From contig CM047429.1 of the NCBI GenBank assembly GCA_026168455.1, positions 53,513,027-53,577,026 on the forward strand: DNA of 64,000 nt, read 5' to 3'. Within the stretch, counting starts at the first letter, position 1. Every line of letters starts with the position of its first letter. A model generated the notes under the pieces. That model did not search any database and was not told where the DNA came from. It saw only the letters and a program-made list of their open reading frames with translations. This DNA is from Theocolax elegans. Lineage: Eukaryota; Arthropoda; Insecta; Hymenoptera; Cerocephalidae. This document shows, in pieces, positions 40,328 through 52,200 of the stretch. Made by a program: the position numbers and the translations under genes.

Positions 40328-43244
40328 GGGTGAGATCAATATGAGGTTGGCTGAACACGAGCGGGAAATTCGCGCGCAGGTCCTATAGTCCTGTGCGCGG
40401 TTCGTCTGCCTTGCGCGCAGCATCCCTACCGCGAGTTCCCTTTTCTACTTCGCTCCCTCGCGTGCGTTGGGGTAACGCGGCTCCCCTCGTCGTACCCCGC
40501 TTCGCTCCGTCTCGTTCCATCCCTTTTTTCTTACAGGGGCTCTCCCTCTCTCTTTCTCTCCACTACCCTTCGCTCCCTCGACTCCGTCTCTTTCTCTTTC
40601 GTCCGTGTTTGCGCTCTTACACGAATTTCCTCTTTGCCCAATCAACTTTATTGTCGGGGCGTGCAAAAACACACACGCGTACGAGCGCGCACAACTGCCA
40701 CCGGGTGGGTGGAGCGTCCTTGACTCGCGAGCGGCCGTTGTACGGATTTAATGCGAGGTTGTACATGTATTATCGCGGTAATGAGACGGATTTTCTTTGG
40801 GAATTATTTATGCGACTCGAGGGGTGGCGAGGGGTGGAGGTTTCTCGTCGATGCGGAGACTCGACTTTCAGATTATCAAACGTTTTCTCTGTTTTATCGC
40901 TTCTATCAATTTTTTCTCAGAAATTCCTCGATTTATTGTTGTACCGCGATACCACGATATATTCACCTTTCGCTTTTCTGTGGGTGTACGGTACGCTCGT
41001 TATGAATAATATATGTAAATAATGTAACCTAAAAGCATTGACATTGGATATCGTTATTGTTATATTCTATATACGTATATACCTTTCTATGTAACATTTT
41101 CTCCGTACCATTAACGAAGCTTTAAAGAGAAAACTAAATCATAGTAATTATTTTTATTTATACCTATATGTAAAATTACGGAATGGTTTAATTATAGCAG
41201 ATTATACTTTATTCGTGTCAAAAATTATTTTTTATTATACTTTACGGAATGTTTTCTATTATTGATTGTACTGAATATCACTTAAGGTAATCTTGTTAAT
41301 TAAGTGACTACGATGATATAATGTTCATCCATTTAATATGTAACTAATACCTTCAAGTTTATAAAATTGTATTACATCAATTTGTTTTTTTCCCAAATGA
41401 AAAATACTTAAATTATACATATTTGTTTTTTTTAACACAGTATATACATTTTTATTAAAATACTGTAAACGATAGAAAATTTAAAAACTAGCAAACAATT
41501 TTTTGATCATTTTTATGATATCTTTATATTTGTGTATTCTTACAATGTAAAGATAAAAGCGGAGAAAATCTGTAATTCGTAAAGTTCTTTTCATTTTTAA
41601 AGGTAGTTATAAAACAGAATACGTTTACAGAAGTTGTATTTTATAACATTTATGAAGATTCTGCTATAACAAAAGAATTGTATACTTAAATCAATTATAA
41701 TCTGTCAATATATATTTAATTAATAACAATATTAATTTAAAGGTACTATTTAATGTTATCTGTCTGCTACAAACCAACAAAATTTTCTTTGTTTAGGCCG
41801 CGAGCGAGAAATATAATTGTCAAAAATTTGCGTGTTAAAAAAAGTCTGAAGAAATCCCATTAATCTTACCGTGAGTGAAATACATCTATCGTCACCGTCT
41901 ATAAAGATCCCAGAATACAAATTTACAAAACTTATAAAAAAAAAATAATCTCCTATCTTAAAAATATATTTATTATTTTTAGGACGTTCAATCGACACAA
42001 GCATATTTAAGGGATTATCATTATTTGAAGATAAAAAGAGAAAGATCGTGTGTATTAGTTTTGGGCTGTATCGTTACCCCCACCTGCATGCCTCCTCGAG
42101 CCTACGTGTCTGGCCTGAAACGCCGAAACTCCCTAACACGTTTCCTCCATATGCAGACCGTGTGCTCTCCTTGGCTGCGCGCAGACCCAGATATCCTGCC
42201 TGCCTTCTCCTCCTTCCCACGCGGCGAGAAGAGGGAACACGACCCTCGGTGCCAAGAGGCACGTTTTCCACTTTTCACCGTCCATCCGTGAATTAAGATT
42301 CTCGCACAGTCCCCAAGTTTCTCATCTGCCCTCGAGCAGTCTCGAGTATTCGGAGCTCCTGACGCACCACGTACTTCGCCCTGTTCCGCGGCTTAGTTAT
42401 ATATTTTATACCCTTACGTGCGTATTATTAGAGGATTAGAACCGGAGGCTTGCAAAATCAATTCGACCCCGGGACGCGCATCAAGCTTTCCTAGATCTGC
42501 CGTGGCGGCTGATCGGTTGACCTACTGCGCCCACAGAGACGAGTCCCTTCTACTTCGATAAACGCTGCGTTCACGTCTGATCACACAGAAATTTTCCCGA
42601 TGACAGATTTATCGAATTCAAAGCTATACGGGTTACGTTGCTCGAAGCTGCAAAGCTCCTTTAGATGCGTAGGGCCGGTAAAAGATATAAAGGAACGGTG
42701 CACATTTTAACGATATGTGTGTGTGTGCGCGTATAAATGTATTGAATGTATCCAAGTATATACGTATGCATAGAGAAAGAGAGACAAAGAGTATTGTGCA
42801 AGACAAGTAGTCGATCGGGGTGTAAACAAGAGAACCCGGCCGGTTAGCGCACCAGCCACGCGAAATCTCATTTGCTCGTTCTTTCAGATGCGGGTGATGA
42901 AATTCACAGGCCCAACCTATACGATATATACATCGAAATCATAAGCGGACGACCAACTCGAGCGTGCAAATGTGTCGTAAGCCGCGGCACCGCGCGATAT
43001 ATAAACACGTAAGAGAAAGATGCGGAAAAAAAAACCGATGGGAGCGACGGATATATTTTTTTCTTTACGCTGAGCCTGCGATGCAGGTGACGTCTAGGGT
43101 GACGCAAGTCGACCGGCACTCGTTTATGCCTTTCTTCCTTCGTGCTCGCTGTCGATAACTCGTTCGGTCAATGCGAGTAAATTTTCAATCCAGATCAATG
43201 CTCGACAATATTAATTTTCTCAATCGAACACTCTTGCGTCGCAA

Positions 43245-43320
43245 GTACGTCACAGCAAAAGCGAACTTTGCCTACGCGACGACTTAGTGACGTTTGCTCT
43301 CATTTTTTTATATATATAAA
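43245..43320 (+). promoter_or_regulatory. Candidate promoter: CRE-like sites plus TATA box
   Basis: TACGTCA (about 43246) and GTGACG (about 43288) resemble CREB/ATF sites, and TATATATAAAGG (43311-43322) is a good TATA box. About 100 bp downstream an ATG at 43419 opens 111 codons on the plus strand. That frame has no recognisable domain and no coding support beyond its length. No initiator was found at the expected distance. Confidence 0.3.
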
Positions 43321-45301
43321 GGTGTATACACCGCTTTTCGAATGTCTACCAATGCACTCGGTTAACAGTCGGATGAAATGAAACGCGTGCTTGTTTAATT
43401 TGCCGCGAGAAGCGGTACATGCCGTGCGAGCTTGAGCGCAGCGTCTGCGGGAGAGGCGCGTTCGTAATCTCCTTTAAGGCAGTTTATCACTCTAAGAAAG
43501 GAGGCAGAAGCTCCAGGAGGCCGACGCTGCGTCGCGCCATGCCGTTTCAAGTTTCCATTTCTCGGCTCGCCTCCTCGGTTTTTACTCTCGGGTTATCGCA
43601 GTGTGCGATCGCGTGGATCAAAATTATGTTCCTCAGGCTAATCGCGCGGTGGAGACCACGAACTCTCGAATTTCGTACCTCGTTAAAATTCGACTTGGCC
43701 GCGGGAAATATCACACTTGACATCGTTAATTTTAATGGATTCTCGAGTGTTTGATATTGCTCTACCATGCTGCGCGCACATAATCCGAGTATCAGAAGAA
43801 AATTAATAATTAAATGTAAATATAATCACAATTGGATGTAGGTAACAGGAAGATCTATAGCTTACGGCTTACGCTATACAAATTAATGTGCACCGTAAAA
43901 GGATTCGATACAACGTCTTGCTGGCTCTTTTCGCACAATATATGTAGACGTAGGTTAGTGTTGTATTTCGTGTGCGACGCAGAATATAATATTAATTTTT
44001 TAGTTTATTAAATTTAACGTTTTCTTACCTCTTGCGTACTATAAGAAGAGAAATTAATTAAGAAAAATAATTGGTATAGGTTTAAAAAGTATTACCATTT
44101 TTACAAAAGTAAATATGTTTTTACTATCTATAATACTGCGGATGTACATACAAATAAAATGTAAAAGTATATAAACATTAAATTTAAATGAAAATGTTTT
44201 CTTATTTTACACCTGTAAACATCCTTTAAAGTCGCGTTTTGCTTTAATAGTATTATGCATGTATAGTTATCGTGAGATCATATAATTAAAAAGTGTAATA
44301 ATTAACATATATATTTAAAGTATATGAAAAATGTTAAAACGTAATAATGTAACGATGTGTACGATGTACATACATACGACCAAATATTAATTATCAAACT
44401 TCACAATAAATTGAATTTGCTGTATCTTTAAGTGAGTAGCCAAGGGTTCGTAATTCGGCCCCACGTCTTAAACTGGATTATTTAGTTTGTCAAACTCGGG
44501 AGATTGATTTCTCAACTCACGCACGCTGTATCTTCGCCGTTAGGTAAAGCTGATCTGCATTCACGCGAAATAAAACGTCATTCATTTACCCTCGTCCATA
44601 AATTGAATTTAACGCCGTTAGTTAAAAATAAACGCGACAACGAGTTTTCTCGTAAAAACGAAAAACGACACGATAAAATCGTTCGTAATTTTCAGTGGGC
44701 GCGCGCAAGAAAAGCATTTTAACAGAAAAAAACGCGTATAAAGAGGTGTTGAAATTGGCTCCGAGGGTTTCGACGCCGGTGGTGTCATCTCGGCAAGTTA
44801 CATCGAACTCGTACGCTAATGCTAACGCGATACGGTGGCCGTGAAAGCTGGTCAGGCAGATACCTGTCGAGCTCATCGTTTACCACGCGGCTGCAGGAGG
44901 TCTACCTTACCGGTGCCGAAGTAGATGGAGCCCCGGTACAACAGGACCGCTGCTCACCAAGATCGAAAGTCGAGCCTCTTCGTGCGTATACATCGTATTA
45001 CGGTGAACGTGGTAGATACAATCACGTTCAAAAGTAATTTTAAATAGTTACTCGCCTCGGTGTAGATCGACGCGATGCACACAGGAAGCGTTTTGAAAAA
45101 CCTCGCGCAACACTCGCATCGAATTTCGCGCAAATAGTTGTACACGAAAAGAAGCGAGTAATTATGAAATAATAACGAATTGTATATAAAGATGTACAGT
45201 TTACCTAATTACGGATTCTACGATGATGTATGAAATTAAATAAAACACGGAAAGGATAATGATTTGTATCTAAGGATGTATTAGTTATTTATGTACTTTG
45301 G

Positions 45302-45455
45302 TATATATGATACGTTAATGCGATCAGAGGGAAAATATCATTGTGAATGGATAGTAGTTGGGCCGCGGTCGCGAGCGCAGCGAGCGTCCAAGGCATAACT
45401 AATCCATTCACAATAATATTTTTCCTCTAATCGCGCTAACGTATCATATATACCA
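45302..45455. repeat. Nested hairpin in left arm
   Basis: The stem strand beginning GTATATATGATACGTTA at 45301 pairs with sequence ending at about 45455 (TAACGTATCATATATAC), with about 85-90% identity. The loop is GC-rich (45361-45395) and is itself partly self-complementary (GCGAGCGC/AGCGAGCG). The same hairpin appears inverted near 46840-46995. Confidence 0.75.
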
Positions 45456-45470
45456 TAGTGCGTAAAAGAT

Positions 45471-45926
45471 TTTACAGCCTTATAACCCGTGTGGCGAGTC
45501 TTACGTGTCGGAGAAATTAATAGAAATAAATGGGAAATAATATAGATAATTTGAATGAAGAGAAAGAGAAGAAGTGTTGGCCCGGGCGCGCGCGATCAAC
45601 GACACATCGAGTTTCGGCAATTCGACACCGCGGGTATTAGATGCACTGCACTTAATCGCAGCTTGTGTTTACTTTCGTATATATTTCTTCTGCTGGAGTT
45701 TGTGTACTACGCGTTTCGAAGACGTTGGTCTCGATTTTCAAGTGGACGGTCGACGATGTGGAGAATTTGTATACATCTTACTAGGATGTGTAGCGTTTCT
45801 ATAGATCCTAGTAATCGATATAATCATGCGCATACAGTCGGCCACGAATTTGGTTGCATTAGATGTATTTACGAATTTAGCGTGCTCCGCGCGTAAGACT
45901 CGCCGTACGGGTTAGTAGGCTGTAAA
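45471..45926. repeat. TIR-bounded body, left copy
   Basis: It starts TTTACAGCCTTATAACCCGT and ends with the inverted complement (ACGGGTTAGTAGGCTGTAAA), about 31 matches in 35. It contains a 113-codon plus-strand open frame (45555-45896). The inverted copy keeps only parts of that frame open, so coding is doubtful. Confidence 0.7.
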
Positions 45927-46340
45927 TATATATATGTACACAGGCACACACGCACATTCATGTGGGTACGTATACATACGCGTGCGTGTGCGTGTGTGTG
46001 TGTAGTACAGGATTAAATCAACGATAATATAGGAAACAGTTACGAAGCGAAGCTAACGCATGTTTAAAAAATCCAAAGATTTTACTTACTTTGGAATTTG
46101 AGTGCGCTGTACAGCATGTACAATTTTGATCGGTGCATTTCGAACATGGAATTAAGCAATTTCGAGTAATAATCCTCTATAGATATATAGAGAATGCTAG
46201 GTCTACTTACATGTAGTGTAGAATCTTAAGATTTGCGAAAAATTGAAACTTGAAACTTAACGATGAAACGTTTTAGCGTAGCTTACGCGGCAAAAATTTG
46301 AGTACTTTCGAGAAAACTATTTCGTGCATATATATATATA

Positions 46341-46825
46341 TTTACAGCCTACTAACCCGTACGGCGAGTCTTACGCGCGGAGCACGCTAAATTCGTAAAT
46401 ACACCTAATGCAACCAAATTCGTGGTCGACTGTATGCGCGTGATTATATCGATTACTAGGATGTATAGAAACGCTACTCATCCTAGTAAGATGTATACAA
46501 ATTCTCCATATCGTCGACCGTCCCCGTGAAAATCGAGACCAACGTCTTCGAAACGCGTAGTACACAAACTCCAGCAGAAAGAAATATATACAAAAGTAAA
46601 CACAAGCTGCGATTGAGTGCAGTGCATCTAATACCCGCGGTGTCGAATTGCCGAAACTCGATGTGTCTTTGATCGCGCGCGCGCCCGGGCCAACTTCTTC
46701 TCGCTCTCTCTCTCTACCTACATACTCTTTTTATGTTTCTTCCAAATTATCTATATTATTTTCCATTTATTTCTATTAATTTCTCCGACACGTAAGACTC
46801 GCCACACGGGTTATAAGGCTGTAAA
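46341..46825. repeat. TIR-bounded body, right (inverted) copy
   Basis: This is an inverted copy of the left body, about 29 bp longer because of a CT-rich insertion near 46700-46740. Substitutions such as the C/A changes around 46439 and 46515 show that the copies have drifted. Confidence 0.7.
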
Positions 46826-47017
46826 ATCTTTTACGCACTATGGTATATATGATACGTTAGCGCGATTAGAGGAAAAATATTATTGTGAATGGATTAGTTA
46901 TGCCTTGGACGCTCGCTGCGCTCGCGACCGCGGCCCAACTACTATCCATTCACAATGATATTTTCCCTCTGATCGCATTAACGTATCATATATACCAAAG
47001 TACATAAATAACTAATA

Positions 47018-49000
47018 TACACTTAGAAGAGGAGCACGTTCGAAGACCCAGCGCCATTTCTGGTGCAACGCTCGTACACCCGCGCTGTTGGTGCACCAAG
47101 AACTTCGGAGTCGAGCGAGCGTGCGCGCGAAAAGGAAAGCAACATCTCGTGTTTATAATATATACATATAAAAGCTTAAGTGAGTAAGGTACATCGTCGG
47201 GGACTCTGCGGTTTGGCAGCTTAGGCTACCCGGTTTACTCTCGATTGCTCCGAGTATACCTGTCGATGCGCGCGGACGATTCGACCGGTCGCGAAAGGTG
47301 TGTTATTCCTTCAATTCTCAACGGGTTAATGGTTTGCTTGCTACTGATTAAATGCGGTGGTCCTTTGTTCGCAACGTGTTAACCTTCTTTTTATGGGTTT
47401 CGCTGGAAAATTACGTCTGGGAATTATCCTCACGGACATAACGATTAACGTAAATAACTTGGGTTACAGTTTATTATGTATATTATATCTATCTACGTTG
47501 GTGTAACAGTTCACGTTAAAATATATTGGTTATATACTAAATAAATTATTTTATTTATTTTGAGTATAATTAACGATTGCTTCAACGAGGCAATTTGATT
47601 ATCTAAATGCACATTGTCTCCATCTTCAGGTACTAAACTTTATTAATAATAATTTATACATTAAATAAATATAATCGTCAACAACAAAAAAAGTTTTTTA
47701 CCTTATGATTTTCACATACCGTTTATGAACTTGTCATGTTTGATTTTGGAATGTCACTACTTATCTACAATTATAAGTATATTACATTATTTATTTATTA
47801 ATATAGCGACAAGATTAAATAATTGCCAGAATACTCACAAAAGCTAGAAAGCTTAATTTATTGATATTTGTTGATAATGAATATTTAATTTATTGATTTT
47901 ATCGACTTATAATCCTAATAAAAGCATAAAAAGTGAGAAGTACTGAAAAACAACAAAACTGAAATATTATAAGGAACACATAAGAGAAGTAAATGTTTGC
48001 TAGAAATAAATACGTATATATTAACTATTAAATTATCATTTGTTTGTATGTATGATATTTTTCTCGTATGGAAGTTGTACGTAGTATATTACTTTAAGAA
48101 ATATTCATTTGTCGCAAATATTCCTTTCTCTCAGTATGTAGATGATTGCAAATAACTTAGGCTAATCTCGAGATTTTGCGATGCTACTATACGAGTGTAC
48201 ATCACAATTATAAATCATAAATCTGCACGCTTTAAGCAATTCTTTATAAAAACATCTACAAATTTGTACAGAAATTCATGCACGTGTAAGAATGCTATAA
48301 ATAGCAAAGTAGCTATAATATTAATTTATTTACAGAAGCTATGCATAATATCTGGAATGAAGAAATTTTATTGCATCGCTAAAAACTAATAATGCAGTTA
48401 CACATTTTACAATAGTTACAGGAATATTTATTTTTCCACGCTAAAATATTGAATGATTTTTGTAATTGCCGCATAACGTAAAATTCGTGTGAACCTGCTT
48501 TATTTATCGTCATCTTTTAACAATATTTTTAATGTAAGCTTTTTAGATATAGTCTTCTTTTTAGTAGAGTATTTAATAGGACAAACAAATAAACATATAA
48601 ATAATACATTAAAAATACAATAAAGATAAATGTTTGGATTATGAAATTGATGAAATATTGAAAGTATCAATTACTTTTTTACTAACTACAAAATATTCTA
48701 CGATACGATTGTAACTATCCCGCATATATTGTAAAGCAACATTGTATTTAATGTACTGAATTCCACAAGAAATTGTAACGAGAATCGCGATAATTTTTAT
48801 CAGACCTCTAAAATCCTGTATTTGACGAAGTGTCGCTCTGAATTTAATCAGTAAATAATGTCCTTGAATAAAAATATACATTCTGTAACATATCTACATC
48901 AACTCATTGTAGCTTACAGTTATATGTGTTTTTGAAAACTAATATTTTACATATGAGATATATATTTGTAATTAGTACCCGAAATATTTACGATCTAATA
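47018..49000. other. AT-rich intron-like stretch
   Basis: A short CpG-rich piece at 47040-47300 directly abuts the foldback element. The rest is AT-rich with no open frame worth reporting. Confidence 0.6.
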
Positions 49001-49275
49001 ACCGACGCGGTGGTTGAGTGGCTGGAACAGCACAAAAGTTAAGCAGCGTTGGCTGCATCAGTACTTGGATGGGTGACCAATTCACGTGATGGGCTTTTGC
49101 AGGATAGCTTAGGTGTTTTTTCATACTCCACGACGTGAATGGGAGGAGTAGAATATTCGATTTCATTGTTTGGGCCTAGGCAATCGAGAATAATCCCGGG
49201 TAAATGTGCATAGGTGCTTAGGGTATCCCATAAAAACTGGCTAAAATACGGATGTATGGGATAACAAGGACAAAT
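49001..49275 (+). mobile_element. 5S-rRNA-like SINE (SINE3 type) or 5S-derived pseudogene
   Basis: The plus strand carries the internal control region of 5S rRNA in order: an A box AGTTAAGCAGCGTTG (49037-49051), an intermediate element ending CAGTAC, and a C box TTGGATGGGTGACC (49065-49078). Spacing is one base short of true 5S. Upstream, TGGTTGAGTGG (49011-49021) resembles a tRNA A box. Sequence beyond the C box (CACGTGATGGGC, 49083-49094) still hints at the 5S 3' end, then becomes unrelated. A short inverted repeat (TATCCCATA/TATGGGATA) lies near 49225-49262 and the 3' limit is uncertain. It is not a functional 5S gene because the 5' half is not 5S. It is a Pol III-promoter-derived SINE or pseudogene. 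Confidence 0.65.
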
Positions 49276-52200
49276 AATTAAAACAAATATTTACCTTCTG
49301 ACATATTAATGTGCATTAGAGATAAACAAAAGAGTACTTCCGTAATTGTTGCCGTCTTAATGTTTACAGATAAAATACATTGGAATCTAAAAATAAGAAG
49401 TTTCGAGGACGATCGGAGCATTTAGAAAATTTAGACAGATAATATTTAGATGTATCCATTCCAATCCAGACTGTGTCACGGACGATTCTCGCAAATTTTG
49501 GAACTAATGTGCAAATATCAATTGAAAGTATCGGTTCAATGCGCATTTTCTATAATTAATGCAACAAACCCGAAAGAGAGACTTCGTGCAAAATATTTTA
49601 ACGGACTGAAAACCCATCACAGAGCTAAAAATTGCCACAGTAGTCATGAGAAAATCTTACAAAGGAAAGACTTATTTTTCTACATGAACGGAGACAAAGA
49701 CACACGTACGTATAGGTCGCACAGTGCGCTGAGTTGGAATTAGATCGGAACTGGACCCTTATAAAACACCGGGATAGTACCACGACTATAAATGTACGAG
49801 AAAACAGTATTTCGAGCGGTACTGTTTTCTTTTCTCTTGTGGTTTGTTTACTGGCGCGCCATAACTTCCGGAGAAAATTTATTCGAAAGTATCAATGACG
49901 ATGCTTTTTAATAATATTTTCAATAAATTTTTTTTAAGTAGTTCATGACGTCTAATTAACCACTACATGAATCTTATTTATGTACCCGTAAAGTTTCAAC
50001 TTACGTCTTTATTCAAGTTTAATATTTACATTTATCTGTAGAAATAGTTTGAATTAATTAATGTACTACATCAATTTGATACATTGATTAAATTAATTTC
50101 TAAGGTTTATCTACGAATAAGAATTTCATGGATTATGAATGAAACTATTGTTTATAGAATTTCCGTGCACTACTAAGCGTTAACTTTTTGAATAAGGAGT
50201 TCATTGATTTCAATTTAGGGTAAGTATTTTGACATTGAAAGTGATGTTTGTGTATCTCTACTAAGAAAGTTTAAATTTAATTGAAATCTTTAAGTAAAAA
50301 TACTTGCAATTAATCGTTTCCATTTTAATAATTAAATATTCTTCATTGAATAATTACAAATTGATTTAGACAAACAATTAAGAGTTTGTAGTTGGTTTCA
50401 TTAGTTATTTTTATATGGGTATACACTAGTAACCTACTATTTCATGCAATTAAATATAAAATTGTTAAATTAATGTATTTTCTTTTAAATAAAATTTAAT
50501 CTAACTAGCAATTATTAAGTATAGAACTAAATTACTTCATTTAACATTCGTGATTGAACTCTTACGGTAAATTGTAATGCAGTCAAACTTTTAAAAGAAA
50601 AAAGAGTAAAAGCCACGTACTTGTCAAAAGGAGAAGGAAAAAGTTTAGTTCGATTTCAAGGTGTAAAATAGACGTATAAATAGTGTACAAAGTTAAGAAC
50701 ACTTCCTATCCCAAAAATGTCGAAAACTTCTGATTGTATCATAAAATCCGAATGATCACGCAGAAATATCTATTTGCAAGTACGCAAACGTTAAATTACA
50801 ATCGATATACGGCAATGCGGTAAGCTGTGCAGTGATCGTGTGCCTCATTTCATACATATTTTATTCTTTTGTCATATTTCATCCAACTACTCTTTTCGTC
50901 TTTTTTATTCCTCCTTTAAGTTTCCATCAATTACGTAGTAGCACCGACGGAATGTCAGGTTATTACGTCTTATTCAAACCTGCATAAGTGAATATAAATA
51001 TTTTAATGTTAACTCTCCAAACTTCATCTTACTATTTTTAATACCAATTAATAACTAATTTTTAACATTAATTTAATTACAAAAGGTAAAAGTGTTAAGA
51101 TAAAATAGAGCTAATACTATACTAATACTATAAAAATACTGTTATTTTTCAAATTAAATCCTTTAACTTTGATTTCATATTTTAATTTGTTACATTAAAA
51201 TTACATTTACTTTTTATATATCCATGAGTAGAAAACCTTTCTCTTTGTATTTAACTTTTATGCTACCTCCCAGTGTAAAAGATTAATTTCCATTAAAAGT
51301 AATAATTCAAACGGTTATATACTCAATAGCAATTTTTTAATTAATTTTACATAAATAAAAGTAAGAAACCGATATGCTTATAGAAAAAAAGAAGTTAGAC
51401 TGATTGAAAGTACTTAAATGGTAAATTAATTATCGATTGTGTTATAAATTTTTTATTCGGTAGTATAAATTATTAATTACAATTTTTCATGTAATCAATG
51501 CGATATTAATGAAATATCTCGATAAAAATGAATATGCAGTAACTTTAGAACAAGTAGTAAAGTGTAGGATACATTAATCGTTTGTACCGGCAATAAACGA
51601 GAGCACCTAAACCAAAAGAATTTGAAATTTGTCAAGGCAGCAAATTACTTCCCGCGTGGTTACGTAAAACGCATGCATATATGCAGCACGTACAAATGGA
51701 GAAGTCGAGGCGAGCAATCGACAAGGAACTTGGTCGCAATTCATCGGAAACAAAGCTCGGTGAGCTCGCGCGGACGCGTGCGGCAAAACCTCGAAAACCG
51801 AGACCCCGGTGAAACGAGCAGTAAATTAACGCCGCGATTCGAGGAGTCGTAAACAAGTCATTTGGTAACGGCTTACGGGCCAACTCCTCTCGCTCTCATT
51901 CTCTCGAGATGCTTTCCACGAGATAAACCGACGATTCGCCGGGACAATCGTAGGCGCGGCTGTACAAGCTCTCTATACCTAGCTCCGTGTAGATTCCGCA
52001 CGCGCGAGCTTCGCGGTCCCTTTATTGTGTATCTCGTCTCGTCGCTACTCTCGCGGGACGGTACGCCTCGTCGATTATTGTGCCTGAAATCCCTTTGGTG
52101 AGTGTCGGACCGGAGTAACCCGTCAACCATCGTCATCGATCATTGCGCGACGAGCCGTTAATCCGAGACGGTCCCTCTCGAGCCCGACGACCTAGCCTCG

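Larger units (their letters stand above)
32163..45278. other. Intron-like stretch with CpG islands
   Basis: No coding exon is supported. Notable content: an island at 33260-33660 about 1.1 kb upstream of the 32-kb exon (possible alternative promoter for the minus strand); a large CT-rich CpG island at 39830-40740 with a plus-strand acceptor-like CTTTTTTCTTACAG ending at 40536; and islands at 42040-43780 and 44480-45130. Confidence 0.55.
45279..47017. mobile_element. Compound foldback element: long inverted repeat with nested hairpins and TIR-bounded bodies
   Basis: The sequence from 45279 to about 45926 returns in inverted orientation from about 46341 to 47017 with a few percent divergence, around a spacer of about 415 bp. 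Each arm has two parts. The outer part is a hairpin of about 154 bp (45302-45455, mirrored near 46840-46995) with a GC-rich loop. The inner part is a body (45471-45926, 456 bp; 46341-46825, 485 bp) bounded by imperfect inverted repeats of about 35 bp starting TTTACAGCCT and containing TAACCCGT and GGCGAGTCTTACG. Open frames of up to 113 codons in the bodies resemble no transposase I know. No clear target-site duplication was found. It is probably a non-autonomous DNA transposon (MITE or Foldback-like). Divergence between arms argues against an assembly artefact. Confidence 0.8.

Noticed and set aside
39713..41022. Several 60-209-codon Arg/Ser-rich frames in the large CpG island
   Set aside because: Overlapping frames on both strands with composition-driven residues and no domains, as expected for stop-poor GC-rich DNA.
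44880..44975. Minus-strand exon reading AAVLLYRGSIYFGT before a GTAAGG donor
   Set aside because: A TGA directly precedes the frame and no acceptor fits, so the open part is too short to support.
45555..45896. Protein-coding gene in the foldback body
   Set aside because: The inverted copy breaks the frame, no known transposase motif is present, and conserved DNA across both strands is explained by the inverted repeat.
45279..47017. Palindrome as an assembly artefact
   Set aside because: Arms differ by substitutions and by a ~29-bp length difference and enclose unique spacer DNA, so they are not a mirrored read.
51873..52136. 87-codon minus-strand gene with a true ATG
   Set aside because: Arg-rich composition typical of CpG islands, no domain, no promoter or polyadenylation context.
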